Positions 1-10,630 of a DNA stretch of 64,000 nt are shown here, piece by piece (position 1 is the stretch's first letter; every line of letters starts with the position of its first letter). Location: positions 339,499 through 403,498 of the forward strand of contig LCGZ01000001.1 in the NCBI GenBank assembly GCA_001000065.1. The letters run 5' to 3'. A program made the translations under genes and the position numbers. The notes beneath the pieces were generated by a model. It had not been told where the DNA came from. It worked only from the letters and a program-made list of their open reading frames with translations, and ran no database searches. Origin of the DNA: a candidate division TM6 bacterium GW2011_GWF2_43_87. GTDB taxonomy: Bacteria > Babelota > Babeliae > Babelales > Babelaceae.

Positions 1-892
1 CAAGTTGGTAGAACGTAGATCCCTTCGCCAAACCTGAACGCAAAGCCGAAATAGCCAACTTAAATAAGACAGGCAACTTAAGAAGATCTAGCCCAACACC
101 AAAAAGTATCAGTCCACTCCCAAAAGCCAGAATAAAGCTTAACGGAGTAAGTGCGGGGAAGAACAAACGTCGTGCGGGCTCTACAAGAAACACTTTCGAA
201 ACCGTACCTACAAAGAGCGGTACTAATAAAACACTACCCGCCACAAAACCTATAGCTACAAAGGTCAAGAGTATATCCATAGGCAAAATCAATGCAGGCA
301 ATTGGACAACTGATACCGTTGCACCCGAAAAAATCTGTATTGCCTTAGGGATAAAGTTTGTAAAGTACTGAATTCCATTAAATGCAAACGTCCCTATTGC
401 ACCCGCCAACAGCTCCATAGCCTTGCGTAAAGTTGAAGCAGAGGTAATAATTCCACTCACCATACGCCCTATAGGAAATGGCATACGCTCATCTGCAAGA
501 AAGCGTTGTTCAAAAAAGCGTGCGCACAAGAAAGCAAATAATCCCCCCACCATTACCATTGAAAAGACAATGCATGAAAAATTAAAGGGATCCGCCGCCC
601 ACTTTAAAAAGAGCGCCTTATCAAGAAAATAGAGCGTTGGTAGCGTAAAACCACAGGCCGTAGCGGCAATTCCTGCCACCCCACCCGCAACGGTAGTCAA
701 CCCAATAGACTCACCAATGCGCTCCGGCTTTTTACGAAATAAAAAACTAAAAACGAGGAGGGCTAAAAGCGCCACGATCATTTCAACCCACGGGCCTATA
801 GGAGTAGCCAATGAGACATATCCTGACACCACAACCGCAAAAAGCGAAAAGACTATTGAAAAGAAAAAGGTAAGTATAGGCACAAATAGCAT
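1..892 (-). CDS. OPT-family (oligopeptide/metal-chelate) transporter, N-terminal part, runs off the window
   Basis: An open frame enters from the window edge and begins with ATG at 892, with AGGAG at 905-909 upstream. The visible 297 residues are strongly hydrophobic, with about six or seven membrane segments. Two stretches resemble OPT/YSL transporters: a glycine/alanine-rich helix (TVAGGVAGIAATACGFTLP, about residues 65-83) and a cytoplasmic stretch ADERMPFPIGRMV, like the family's LPFPxG motif. OPT proteins import short peptides or metal chelates across the inner membrane, which would suit an organism feeding on a host. The C-terminal part is outside the window. The family call rests on motif resemblance only; another polytopic permease is possible. 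Confidence 0.6.
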   Translation of the reverse strand, partial: MLFVPILTFFFSIVFSLFAVVVSGYVSLATPIGPWVEMIVALLALLVFSFLFRKKPERIGESIGLTTVAGGVAGIAATACGFTLPTLYFLDKALFLKWAADPFNFSCIVFSMVMVGGLFAFLCARFFEQRFLADERMPFPIGRMVSGIITSASTLRKAMELLAGAIGTFAFNGIQYFTNFIPKAIQIFSGATVSVVQLPALILPMDILLTFVAIGFVAGSVLLVPLFVGTVSKVFLVEPARRLFFPALTPLSFILAFGSGLILFGVGLDLLKLPVLFKLAISALRSGLAKGSTFYQL

Positions 893-1021
893 CCCCAAAA
901 ATATCTCCTGAAAAACAGTTCTAGTCTACTATGCCATTCAGGTTTTCTCAAATATGAGCAGGGGCATTCAAAAAAAGATATTCCAACCCCCCACACTCCC
1001 TCAATATAAACGGGATGAGTG

Positions 1022-1058
1022 AAGAATTGGAATATCCAATTCTTAGGTCAACGACCTA
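1022..1058 (-). terminator. Two consecutive hairpins downstream of groEL
   Basis: Just after the groEL stop (1060) lie two perfect inverted repeats. One is TAGGTC at 1044-1049 with GACCTA at 1053-1058. The other is AAGAATTGGA at 1022-1031 with TCCAATTCTT at 1035-1044. No long T-run follows on the minus strand, so these could be a weak terminator or an mRNA 3'-end stabiliser. Confidence 0.45.
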
Positions 1059-1059
1059 G

Positions 1060-2709
<1,650 letters not shown>

Positions 2710-2744
2710 TTATTAAACATTTACTTCTAACTAGAGAAGCTCTG

Positions 2745-3041
2745 CTATTTTTCAAATACACCCAAGATATCATCTTCACGCAAAATGATACGGTCTTTAC
2801 CAGCATCAGTGCCTGCATATTTTGCAAAAAGCACTCGATCCCCCATTTTAATCGCAAGAGGTGTAAGAGCTCCCGACTCGGTACGGCGACCTGCACCCAC
2901 AGCAACCACTTCTCCAACCTGCCCTTTTTCTTTAGCAGTGTCTGGAATAATAATTCCTGCAGGGCTCTTTTCTTCCATATCCTCTAGACGCTTTACCAAA
3001 ATACGATCATATAGAGGACGAATTTTGTCACACATGTTCAC
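2745..3041 (-). CDS. groES: Co-chaperonin GroES (Hsp10)
   Basis: This 98-residue protein has the normal GroES length and signatures: [12 protein letters not shown] at the start, the mobile-loop region around [15 protein letters not shown], and the final DILGV. It caps the GroEL ring in the cytoplasm. AAGGAG lies a few bases before the ATG. It is the first gene of the groES-groEL operon, behind the promoter at 3101-3128. No CIRCE element (TTAGCACTC-N9-GAGTGCTAA) is visible upstream, so HrcA-type control is not supported by the sequence. Confidence 0.99.
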   Translation of the reverse strand: MNMCDKIRPLYDRILVKRLEDMEEKSPAGIIIPDTAKEKGQVGEVVAVGAGRRTESGALTPLAIKMGDRVLFAKYAGTDAGKDRIILREDDILGVFEK

Positions 3042-3100
3042 TCCTTAGTACAGGCTATATTTGTATGCCAAACGGTTCTTGTTTAAAACCATTAGTTTTA

Positions 3101-3128
3101 AGTATACAGGAAAGAAAAGTCTCTTCAA
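3101..3128 (-). promoter_or_regulatory. Sigma70-type promoter of groES-groEL
   Basis: On the minus strand TTGAAG (3123-3128) is followed after 16 bases by TATACT (3101-3106). The predicted transcript would start near 3094, leaving a leader of about 50 bases before groES. The two hexamers match consensus at four of six and five of six positions. No heat-shock sigma or CIRCE signal was recognised. Confidence 0.55.
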
Positions 3129-3283
3129 GATCTTATATTAAATGACTAAGATTTTTTAAAAGAACGCCGGAAGAAAAATATCACTCAAAGCTCAAACAGC
3201 CTCTTGGCGCAATCTTATTTTTAGGCTATTATTCCCCAGAGTAGAACCACCATAAGAAGAGTACTAATGTTATAGGAGAAACC

Positions 3284-3760
3284 ATGAAGAAAGTTTCACA
3301 TTTCATAATTGTGTCAGCCTGCTGTACACTCTGTTCCTGCAATTATCCAGAGAAGAAAGAGGCCGACAAGATACCCCATACCGGAGACGCAAGAGCCATG
3401 ACAACTCAAACATTTGAGTCAGGATTAAAGAAAGAAATTTTAATCGAAGCTCGTAAAGATGCTACAACACCTGAAGCGGGCAAACAGGTCGCAGTGCATT
3501 ACACTGGATGGCTTGAAGAAAACGGCACACAAGGAAGAATGTTTGATAGCAGCGTCAAACGCGGAACGCCCCTGGTTTTTCACGTGGGCGTTGGACAGGT
3601 AATCAGAGGGTGGGATGAGGGCGTTATGACCATGAAAGAGGGCGAGAAAGCACGTTTCACTATCCCTGCAAATCTTGGATATGGAGCTCGCGGCGCTGGA
3701 GCCGCTATTCCACCTAATGCAACCCTTATCTTTGATGTTGAGTTATTAAAGATCGGGTAA
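3284..3760 (+). CDS. FKBP-type peptidyl-prolyl cis-trans isomerase, lipoprotein
   Basis: This 158-residue protein has a lipoprotein-type signal (hydrophobic stretch ending CTLCSC, acylated cysteine about residue 19) and then one FKBP domain at about residues 50-158. Typical FKBP motifs are present: AVHYTGWLE, FDSS, VIRGWDEGV, GEKARFTIP, GYGARG and IPPNATLIFDVELL. It should speed proline isomerisation during folding outside the cytoplasm. An AGGAG ribosome site precedes the ATG. It is followed after 13 bases by rpe, so the two may be co-transcribed. It resembles the small secreted FKBPs (Mip/FkpA type) of intracellular bacteria but lacks their N-terminal dimerisation domain. Confidence 0.95.
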   Translation: MKKVSHFIIVSACCTLCSCNYPEKKEADKIPHTGDARAMTTQTFESGLKKEILIEARKDATTPEAGKQVAVHYTGWLEENGTQGRMFDSSVKRGTPLVFHVGVGQVIRGWDEGVMTMKEGEKARFTIPANLGYGARGAGAAIPPNATLIFDVELLKIG

Positions 3761-3773
3761 AAAGGAGCTTGTA

Positions 3774-4433
3774 ATGATAGCACTCTACCCCTCATTAATG
3801 GCTGCAGACTTACTTAATCTAAAGTCAGAAATAACAAAACTCGAACCGCATTGCAACGGTTTTCATATGGATGTAATGGACCACACGCTCGTTCCAAATC
3901 TCACCTGGGGTCCAGACATAGTCAATGCCGTACGCAAAGTCTCAAAGAAAACCATATGGGTCGATTTACTAGTAGATCGACCTACTCTCTACCTTGATAA
4001 ACTAGAGCTTCACCGCGGAGACATAGTAACTTTGCATCATGAAAGCCGCAGTATTATGCAAGATAAAGAAGAGTTTTCACAATTAGTTACACAGTTAAAA
4101 GAACGAGGGCTCACGGTCAGCATAGCCATAAGCCCCAAAACGCCCGTAAAAGTTTTTGCAGGATATCTAGATCAGATTGACCATGCGATACTGATGTCGG
4201 TTGAACCCGGCTTTTCGGGCAACCCGTTCATGCGCTCAACTCTAACACGGCTTCCAGAACTGCATACCATGATCAAACAAAAGGGTAGAAAAATAATGGT
4301 AGGACTTGATGGAGGCATAAATGAGGAGACCTTCTTACAAGTAAAGCCACTTGGCGTTGATATAGCGGCAATTGGCTCCGGCATTTTTGGCCGACCAGAC
4401 GCTATCAAAGCACTAAAATGGTATAACCAGTAG
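3774..4433 (+). CDS. rpe: Ribulose-phosphate 3-epimerase
   Basis: This 219-residue TIM-barrel enzyme interconverts ribulose 5-phosphate and xylulose 5-phosphate in the non-oxidative pentose phosphate pathway. Family motifs are clear: YPSLMAADLL at the N-terminus, FHMDVMD plus VPNLTWGPDIV carrying metal-binding His and Asp, MSVEPGFSGNPF, and GLDGGI near the phosphate site. Length is normal. AAGGAG stands before the ATG, and it lies just after the FKBP gene. It is cytoplasmic with no odd features. Confidence 0.97.
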   Translation: MIALYPSLMAADLLNLKSEITKLEPHCNGFHMDVMDHTLVPNLTWGPDIVNAVRKVSKKTIWVDLLVDRPTLYLDKLELHRGDIVTLHHESRSIMQDKEEFSQLVTQLKERGLTVSIAISPKTPVKVFAGYLDQIDHAILMSVEPGFSGNPFMRSTLTRLPELHTMIKQKGRKIMVGLDGGINEETFLQVKPLGVDIAAIGSGIFGRPDAIKALKWYNQ

Positions 4434-4442
4434 AACCTATAA

Positions 4443-5696
4443 TCAAGAAGCAGCGAAGAAGATTTTCATATCAAATTGCTGCTTCTTCAACTCCGCTTTT
4501 GACTCAATAGACGTTTTACCCATTTGGACCATGCCTGCAACTCGAGCAACGGCCCCAAGGTTCTTAAAAAACAGGTCATATCCCTTACGGGTTGCATCCT
4601 CAAATTCCAGCCAACAATCCAGAGGCATTTTATCACATAGCTCCCTGCATAACGCCAAAACAGCTGGCGAAAGATAAAGCAATTCGCTAGGAAAACGGTT
4701 TTTGCTAAGAGTAGCAATTAGGTAAGCACGCACAAAACCCAAAAAATCATCAGGATTCATATTCTCAGCTTTAAGAGATTTTATGAATTCTAAATCAAAA
4801 GAAGGCAGAATCGTCTTAGAAGGATCGATCCGAAACTTTGTCATAATCTCTTTCTCGACATAGAACTCATACTTACCATACGCATCTCTAAACCCTTGAA
4901 AAAGACTCCGGTCAAAAAAGTAATCTGCAAGATTTTGATAATAAAAATGGAACTCCATAAGTGGCCAAATAGATATAACCACAGAAGATATATCATCCGA
5001 TTCTACGCCTGAGCGAGCTAAGTGAGTAATGCGCATATTATGGACAAATAGACGTATAACAGATAATGCCAACTCTTCCTCTGCTGAAGAGCTATCACAC
5101 ATTTTATGCAACGCAACCTTAATAATCCCAGCAGGATTCTTAATAAGAGGATTTAGACGAAGCTTTTCAAAAAGCGTTATAAGTATCTTAATATTTCTAC
5201 TCTTCACAGCACCCGTAAAAAGGTAGTGCGTATTTTTATCCTTTTTATCAACCACAGCACCTCGAGCAACCAAAAGATTAAAAACATCAAACGCTCCGCT
5301 CCTACAGGCCCAATAAAGAGGTGTACGCTTCCCTTTATTAATAAATCCTTGAGGATTTGCACCGCTATCAAGCAAGAATCTTGTTGTTTGCAGAGATTTT
5401 CCCTCCGCTTTTTTACACGTTTCTATAAGGCAATGCGTTAGCAACCATTTATCTTCTGGCTTTAAAAACGGAGCAAATTGCTTCATTTTCTCCAGGTTAT
5501 TTTGCTTAAAAGCCCTTGAAAATTTTTTGGCTGCCTTTGAAACAATCGCCACCTCCATTCCCTCCATTCCCTCCCCCCCACCTACTCCCTCATCTTTTTG
5601 GCAACTCTGCAGGGCTGAAGAATCCAAAAAAAAGGTACAAGCATGCAAACAAAATACAATTAATAGGCGGAAAGGTAGGCGATAGTCATTTATCAT
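4443..5696 (-). CDS. Secreted ankyrin-repeat protein
   Basis: This 417-residue protein has an N-terminal signal peptide (about residues 1-28, hydrophobic FRLLIVFCLHACTFFL) and a short Gly/Glu-rich linker. About three ankyrin repeats follow at residues 75-180 (FLLDSGANPQGF; RTPLYWACRSGAFDVFNLL; VARGAVVDKKD). The remaining 230 residues are helical with no recognised domain. GGAGC precedes the ATG. Ankyrin repeats bind proteins, and exported ones in intracellular bacteria usually act on host targets; the target here is unknown. It converges on rpe with a 9-base gap. Confidence 0.85.
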   Translation of the reverse strand: MINDYRLPFRLLIVFCLHACTFFLDSSALQSCQKDEGVGGGEGMEGMEVAIVSKAAKKFSRAFKQNNLEKMKQFAPFLKPEDKWLLTHCLIETCKKAEGKSLQTTRFLLDSGANPQGFINKGKRTPLYWACRSGAFDVFNLLVARGAVVDKKDKNTHYLFTGAVKSRNIKILITLFEKLRLNPLIKNPAGIIKVALHKMCDSSSAEEELALSVIRLFVHNMRITHLARSGVESDDISSVVISIWPLMEFHFYYQNLADYFFDRSLFQGFRDAYGKYEFYVEKEIMTKFRIDPSKTILPSFDLEFIKSLKAENMNPDDFLGFVRAYLIATLSKNRFPSELLYLSPAVLALCRELCDKMPLDCWLEFEDATRKGYDLFFKNLGAVARVAGMVQMGKTSIESKAELKKQQFDMKIFFAAS

Positions 5697-5733
5697 AAAG
5701 CTCCATTTTTGGTTAACAAGGCCCTCTATATAA

Positions 5734-5794
5734 CTTGAGATTACCGACTACCAAATCCAAAGATCAAGAGACATGGGAAAAAAGATTTTAAAAA
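5734..5794 (+). repeat. Copy 1 of a perfect 61-bp direct repeat
   Basis: These 61 bases, starting CTTGAGATTACCGACTACC, are identical to 7598-7658. They lie in the otherwise empty 238-base gap between an ankyrin gene and the HD-domain gene. See the second copy and the finding. Confidence 0.95.
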
Positions 5795-5934
5795 CTACAC
5801 ACTCCCTGATATGCTACCGTTGGCAAACGGCAAGACTCTAACCACATTTTGATTATCAATGTCAATGCTATTATCTCAGACCTCTGTCACAAGTTAGACG
5901 TATAGATAATCACTATACACACCACCTTACACCT

Positions 5935-6783
5935 TCACGGCTCAGACATAATATATGCCAACAATTTATTTCTAAAAGCTAACCCTTTTTCAGCATAATT
6001 AAATTCAATATAACGAGGAGCTCCAATAAAATTCATAACCGCCGTAGGAGCTTCTCCCGAAAGGTCTAGTCCCACAATCTTGTTAATAATAAGATGCAAT
6101 ATGGGATCATGTGAAATCACCTGGGCTCCCATAACATCCGCCGCACCTAAAAGACATATACTGCGAACCAACTGTTGATAGTCCTTGCTTCTTCTATTGA
6201 GCTTCCCACCCTTATAACCCGTTTTGGCAATGTAGTTATCAAGTTCTTTTAACACTGTTTCAAATGAGACGCCCAACATTAGATTGCCAAGCGAATGATG
6301 CATACCCACCATAATAGAAACAAATTTTCTATCATCAAAGGACAATCCCAAGGAATCAAAAAGTATCTTGAAATCAAAATTTTTCGCATTATTAATACTG
6401 TATGATTTGCTACCAACCAGATAACACAGACCCGTATCTGGGTGACACCCCTTGGGAAAATAGTTATAGTTAAAATCTCCCGCCTTACCGACATCATGCA
6501 ACAGTGCCGAGATAATAATAAGTCTAAACAAATCGTGACTAAGTCCCTCTTGCCAGTCACTGCAATCTAAAAAATTGGCCGCAGCGCGAGCAACCCAAAT
6601 TGTGTGTTCAAACAGCCGGCCTGAATGAAAATCTGCGTTAATAGGTCCATAAAGCTTCATATCCTTAAGCAATGAAATAAAATCATCTTCCTGCTTGATC
6701 GCATGAAGACATCCAGCACCCAAGACACACAACATCACTAGACTAAAACATGCCCGCAGGTATACCAAGTTAATTAATTTCAT
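5935..6783 (-). CDS. Exported HD-domain phosphohydrolase-like protein
   Basis: Translation most likely begins at 6783, where GGGGGAGG precedes the ATG and a signal peptide follows (hydrophobic core ending about VLGAGCLHA), giving 282 residues. The metal-binding residues of the HD superfamily can be read in order: H in FEHTIWVARAA, HD in ALLHDVGKAGDF, HH in GMHHSLGN and D in GAADVMGA. HD enzymes hydrolyse nucleotides or other phosphoesters. Export would place it in the periplasm or outside the cell, where it might act on host nucleotides. The exact substrate cannot be read from sequence. Confidence 0.8.
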   Translation of the reverse strand: MKLINLVYLRACFSLVMLCVLGAGCLHAIKQEDDFISLLKDMKLYGPINADFHSGRLFEHTIWVARAAANFLDCSDWQEGLSHDLFRLIIISALLHDVGKAGDFNYNYFPKGCHPDTGLCYLVGSKSYSINNAKNFDFKILFDSLGLSFDDRKFVSIMVGMHHSLGNLMLGVSFETVLKELDNYIAKTGYKGGKLNRRSKDYQQLVRSICLLGAADVMGAQVISHDPILHLIINKIVGLDLSGEAPTAVMNFIGAPRYIEFNYAEKGLAFRNKLLAYIMSEP

Positions 6784-6974
6784 AAGCCTCCCCCAAGTTA
6801 ACGGCGTCATCTCTTTTACAATTTAGAACAGTCAGAAATTCTAAATCAATGATTTTTAGGTGCGAAAAAATCTTCAATCTCCAGCCACAAAATCATTTAG
6901 CTAAACTCTTTCATAAACAGCGATGAGCATGTTAAACTTTTTATAAATAAAAATGAAATCCATAAGGAGAAAAA

Positions 6975-7538
6975 ATGCGACACCCACTACTACTGTGCGC
7001 TTTTTTGACATATACTTCGCTTCAAGGATACGATGAAATAGATAATCTAGCACAAGCATTGAAGAATATTGCAGAAACGGAAGACGCACTTATGACGGCT
7101 ATAAAACATTATGCGCCCATAACAGCGATTAAAGACTTGCTAAACAAAAAAGCCGACGTCAACTCCCACGGTTTAAATGATCGCACTCCTCTACACGAAG
7201 CCTGCGATCAAGATAATCTTGCCCTGATTACCCTTCTTATTCATAACGGCGCTAACGTTAAGGCAACCGATGTCAACGGGATAACCCCCCTTCATCTAGC
7301 CTATGGTATTGAGGCAATAAAGCTCTTAATTACTAACGGGGCTGACATCAACGCTGCAGACAAAATGGGGTTAACACCCCTTCATAGTGCGGCCGACTTT
7401 CCTAATTTTCAGGCAGTAGAGCTACTCATTAAAAACGGTGCCAATATCAAAGCAATTGACAAGAGCGGAAAAGGACCACTCGCATGGTCACGGTGCTCAA
7501 AAATCACCTTATTATTAAAAAACAAAGGGGCTGCCTGA
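6975..7538 (+). CDS. Small secreted ankyrin-repeat protein
   Basis: This 187-residue protein starts with a short signal peptide (MRHPLLLCAFLTYTSLQG) behind a good AAGGAG site. About five ankyrin repeats fill residues 35-187, with consensus pieces RTPLHEACDQDNLALITLL, GADINAADKMGLTPLHSAA and GANIKAIDKSG. The segment after the signal (DEIDNLAQALKNIAE) resembles that of the ankyrin protein at 54471 (EIESLARALKAIATG), so the two are probably paralogues. It is likely an exported protein-binding module. The repeat at 7598 begins 60 bases after its stop. Confidence 0.85.
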   Translation: MRHPLLLCAFLTYTSLQGYDEIDNLAQALKNIAETEDALMTAIKHYAPITAIKDLLNKKADVNSHGLNDRTPLHEACDQDNLALITLLIHNGANVKATDVNGITPLHLAYGIEAIKLLITNGADINAADKMGLTPLHSAADFPNFQAVELLIKNGANIKAIDKSGKGPLAWSRCSKITLLLKNKGAA

Positions 7539-7597
7539 TTCGCAGTTCACATACCCAGCTAAAACAGACCAAAAAACCGATCTTAGAGGATACAGCT

Positions 7598-7658
7598 CTT
7601 GAGATTACCGACTACCAAATCCAAAGATCAAGAGACATGGGAAAAAAGATTTTAAAAA
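7598..7658 (+). repeat. Copy 2 of a perfect 61-bp direct repeat
   Basis: This is identical to 5734-5794. In this copy the flanks extend it to CTCTTGA ... TCAAGAG, a 7-base inverted pair inside the unit. It lies in the 421-base gap 7539-7959, which otherwise shows only an 8-base palindrome (CTAATGTA at 7850-7857 with TACATTAG at 7860-7867) and no convincing gene. Confidence 0.95.
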
Positions 7659-7959
7659 TGTGCATTTTCAACCAAAAAAGGGGTCCCATGAAACGCATTA
7701 TTGACCATTTTTTAACACAATGAAAACAAACCGATTCACAAAACCCTTATTAATACGAGGGGCGCGACAAAATTTGTTCCTACCCTTTGTATGCAATAAG
7801 CAAAGTCATGAGCGATAAAGATACCGAAATCAAGGATGCCATAAGTAGCCTAATGTAAATACATTAGAGAGAGCTCATAAACCAGATTTAAGTAGTTAAA
7901 CCTTCTTGGCAATAAATAGAATGGGAAAATAAAAAGTGGATCAAGGGCCGTGCACCTTG

Positions 7960-8036
<77 letters not shown>

Positions 8037-8054
8037 CTATGAATTCACCTGTTT

Positions 8055-8083
8055 ACTATACACTAGAAATAAATCTAGTTCAA
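8055..8083 (-). promoter_or_regulatory. Promoter of tRNA-Arg
   Basis: On the minus strand TTGAAC (8078-8083) and TATAGT (8055-8060) are separated by exactly 17 bases. The predicted start is about ten bases before the tRNA 5' end. The spacer contains a small palindrome (ACTAGA/TCTAGT). It lies in the gap after atpA and shows the tRNA need not depend on the ATP synthase transcript. Confidence 0.7.
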
Positions 8084-8094
8084 AGGGCTTTTTA

Positions 8095-9618
8095 TTAGTT
8101 TGTTACAGGAGATGAAACAAACACCTCCATAAACTCACGCGCAACCTCTCGAAGTGAATTAAGAGTCTCTGGTGATAAATCCTTCGTCTCTTCAATAGTC
8201 TTATAGATTGCAGAGTACACAGATCTAACATAACTAATAAATTGTATTACGCAGTCTCTGACACGCTTTAGCTCAATTTTGTCCAAGAAATTCTCACGTA
8301 GCAAGAATAGCTGCAATGATTGATCTATAAACGTAAGCGTCTCAAACTGCGGCTGTTTTAAAAGCTCGACTACCACGGCACCACGAGCCAATCGACGTTG
8401 CGAAGTTGCATCTAACTCAGAGCCAAACTGCGAGAAGGATAACAACTCATTATATTGAGCAAGCTCAAGACGTAATGCACGTGTCATCTTCTTAATAGCC
8501 TTAGTTTGAGCCGCTCCCCCTACACGAGAAACCGAAAGCTCAACGTTCACAGAAGGAAGCACACCCGCGTTAAAAAGCTTAGTATCAAGAAAGATCTGCC
8601 CGTCTGTAATAGATATCAAGTTGGTTGGAATATAGGCCGTAATATCATCTCCCTGCACCTGCACTATCGGCAATGCCGTAAGAGACCCCCCTTTAGCAAG
8701 CCTTCCAGCCCGTTCTAAAAGACGAGAATGCAAATAAAAAACGTCGCCAGGATAAGCTTCACGTCCAGGTGGACGACGCATTAAAAGTGAAATTTCACGA
8801 TAAGCAACCGCATGATTACTAAGGTCATCGTAGACGACCAATACATCCTTGCCTTGCTCACGGAAAAATTCACCAATGGTCGTCGCAACATACGGTGCTA
8901 GATAGCGATTTAAGGCGGACGTACTTGCGTCTGCACTTACCACTACACTATACTCAAGAGCACCATTCTCTTCAAAAAGACGAACTATACGTGCCAAATT
9001 CGCTTGACGCTGACCAATCGAAACATAGATGCAATAAACCCCTTTGCCCTTTTGATGCAAAATTGTATCAAGCGCAAGAGCCGTTTTACCAGTGCTTCTA
9101 TTGCCCACAATAAGTTCACGCTGTCCCCTGCCAATTGGCACAAGAGCATCAACTACCGTTATTCCCGTTTCAAGGGGCTGATCAATAGGCGTACGATCAA
9201 TAATGCCGGGGATATCAACTTCAATAGGCCACTTAGCTTCACAAGCCAAATCACCTAAAGCATCAATTGGCATTCCTATTGCATCGATAACACGACCCAA
9301 TAATTGATAACCTACAGGAGCCCTAAAAACCCCACCTGTTCTTCGAACAATTTCTTGCTCGTTAACCGCGATATGGGAATAAAGAAGAAAAACAACAACG
9401 TGATCCTCTTTAAGATCAAGGACTATACCCTGGTTTCCACCCTCAAATTGTACAAGTTCACCATAGACCGCCGTCGAAAGACCATGAACTCGACAATTTT
9501 CGTCACCTACCTGGACAACACGGCCAATCTCCTGGAGCTCAAGCTCTGACTTCCCCATCTTCAACTCTCTGAGCGAACGCTCAAACAGTGAAACGAGGTC
9601 AGTACTCTTTATTTCCAT
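8095..9618 (-). CDS. atpA: ATP synthase F1 subunit alpha
   Basis: This 507-residue protein has the normal length for the non-catalytic nucleotide-binding alpha subunit of F1. Its P-loop reads GNRSTGKT (GDRQTGKT in E. coli). Other family blocks include YQLLGRVIDAIGMPID, PGIIDRTPIDQPLETGI, VYCIYVSIGQR and LMRRPPGREAYPGDVFYLHSRLLERA. It is the last gene of the partial ATP synthase operon. No gamma, beta or epsilon gene follows, and the next feature is tRNA-Arg. Confidence 0.97.
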   Translation of the reverse strand: MEIKSTDLVSLFERSLRELKMGKSELELQEIGRVVQVGDENCRVHGLSTAVYGELVQFEGGNQGIVLDLKEDHVVVFLLYSHIAVNEQEIVRRTGGVFRAPVGYQLLGRVIDAIGMPIDALGDLACEAKWPIEVDIPGIIDRTPIDQPLETGITVVDALVPIGRGQRELIVGNRSTGKTALALDTILHQKGKGVYCIYVSIGQRQANLARIVRLFEENGALEYSVVVSADASTSALNRYLAPYVATTIGEFFREQGKDVLVVYDDLSNHAVAYREISLLMRRPPGREAYPGDVFYLHSRLLERAGRLAKGGSLTALPIVQVQGDDITAYIPTNLISITDGQIFLDTKLFNAGVLPSVNVELSVSRVGGAAQTKAIKKMTRALRLELAQYNELLSFSQFGSELDATSQRRLARGAVVVELLKQPQFETLTFIDQSLQLFLLRENFLDKIELKRVRDCVIQFISYVRSVYSAIYKTIEETKDLSPETLNSLREVAREFMEVFVSSPVTN

Positions 9619-9627
9619 ACATCACCT

Positions 9628-10140
9628 TTATTGCAACTGTTCTATCGCCCGCAGCTGACTTGAAACAGAATGTTCCCATATCAACGAGTCCCCCTCAACC
9701 CGTATCCCTGCCACTAGACCTCGGTCAACCACAGTTGTGTAAAAAATACGCTTGCCCGAAGCATGCTCAAGAAACGTACACAGAGCCTTCTTTTGCTCGT
9801 CCATCAATTTATGCGACGATTTTATCAGGCAAAATTCTAACCCATGCTGCTCTTTATACTGTTTCGCAAAACTACGAACAACCGCCACAAAAAGCTCTTC
9901 ATGTTTTTGTGACGTTAACAGCTTCAAAAGCAGATCAAAATTACATCTATCTAACTCAAAAATATGTGCAATTCGCAAAAACATTTCAGATTCTAGACCC
10001 ATCAGGTCAGACTGGTAACGATTGAGAAAGAAAACAAATGCATCAAGACGCCACGCAAGATCCTCATGGGCTTCACAAGCAGAATAGCGTAAAAGCGCAC
10101 ACGCATACCGAGCTGCAAGCAATTCATGCACCACGTCCAT
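9628..10140 (-). CDS. atpH: ATP synthase F1 subunit delta
   Basis: The start at 10140 is favoured because AAGGAG stands just upstream and the protein then begins MDVVHELLAARYACALLRY, like other delta subunits (170 residues). Delta links the top of F1 to the b stalk. The C-terminal part shows the family's IEGDSLIWEHSVSSQL-like end (here VEGDSLIWEHS). It overlaps the end of the b gene by 17 bases and ends 9 bases before atpA, so synteny supports the call. Confidence 0.9.
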   Translation of the reverse strand: MDVVHELLAARYACALLRYSACEAHEDLAWRLDAFVFFLNRYQSDLMGLESEMFLRIAHIFELDRCNFDLLLKLLTSQKHEELFVAVVRSFAKQYKEQHGLEFCLIKSSHKLMDEQKKALCTFLEHASGKRIFYTTVVDRGLVAGIRVEGDSLIWEHSVSSQLRAIEQLQ

Positions 10141-10630
10141 AGGACTCCTTAGTTCTTTGTTCGACCACTTTGATAACACCTTCTATATAGGCATCTCCAG
10201 CTCGGTCTTTCTGAAAAAAGTCATACAGCTCAAGACGCGCTTGAGCCAAGGCCTGCGGAACCACTCGAGCACGAATACGCTGCATAGCAGCACGCTCGCG
10301 CCCCTTTTTAAACCGCTCTTCTGCCAATACAAGCACCCGGGCACTCTCGAGCTTTAAAGCTTCTTGCCGCTCAATCTCCGCCTGCTTCCACTGCACAACT
10401 TTTCCCAAAACCTCTTGATACGTCTGCTCTCGTCTTTCGCGTTCCTCTTGAATATGTGCAAGCTTTTCAAAAAACTCCTCACGAAGTTTTTCCGCTGCTA
10501 AACGCTGAGCACGACGATCACGAATATCTCGAATGAATTTAGGAAGAAATTGCGAATAAAAGACATATCCCAGAAGTGCTAACAACACTCCAAAGTTTAA
10601 CCACGAAAAAATGAGATCAACAAAAGACAT
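10124..10630 (-). CDS. atpF: ATP synthase Fo subunit b
   Basis: This 168-residue protein has one N-terminal membrane helix (FSWLNFGVLLALLGYVFY) and a long charged coiled coil (about residues 35-140), the architecture of the b stator stalk. Its ATG overlaps the stop of the upstream gene by one base (TAATG), showing tight translational coupling. It contacts delta and alpha, which are encoded next in the operon. Confidence 0.88.
   Translation of the reverse strand: MSFVDLIFSWLNFGVLLALLGYVFYSQFLPKFIRDIRDRRAQRLAAEKLREEFFEKLAHIQEERERREQTYQEVLGKVVQWKQAEIERQEALKLESARVLVLAEERFKKGRERAAMQRIRARVVPQALAQARLELYDFFQKDRAGDAYIEGVIKVVEQRTKESYGRGA

Noticed and set aside
3041..3130. CIRCE heat-shock operator before groES
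   Set aside because: The TTAGCACTC-N9-GAGTGCTAA element was looked for and not found.
7484..7723. 79-codon plus-strand frame overlapping the end of the ankyrin gene and the 61-bp repeat
   Set aside because: It starts inside the ankyrin gene in another frame without a ribosome site. The other repeat copy does not stay open in the equivalent frame, so it is not supported as a gene.
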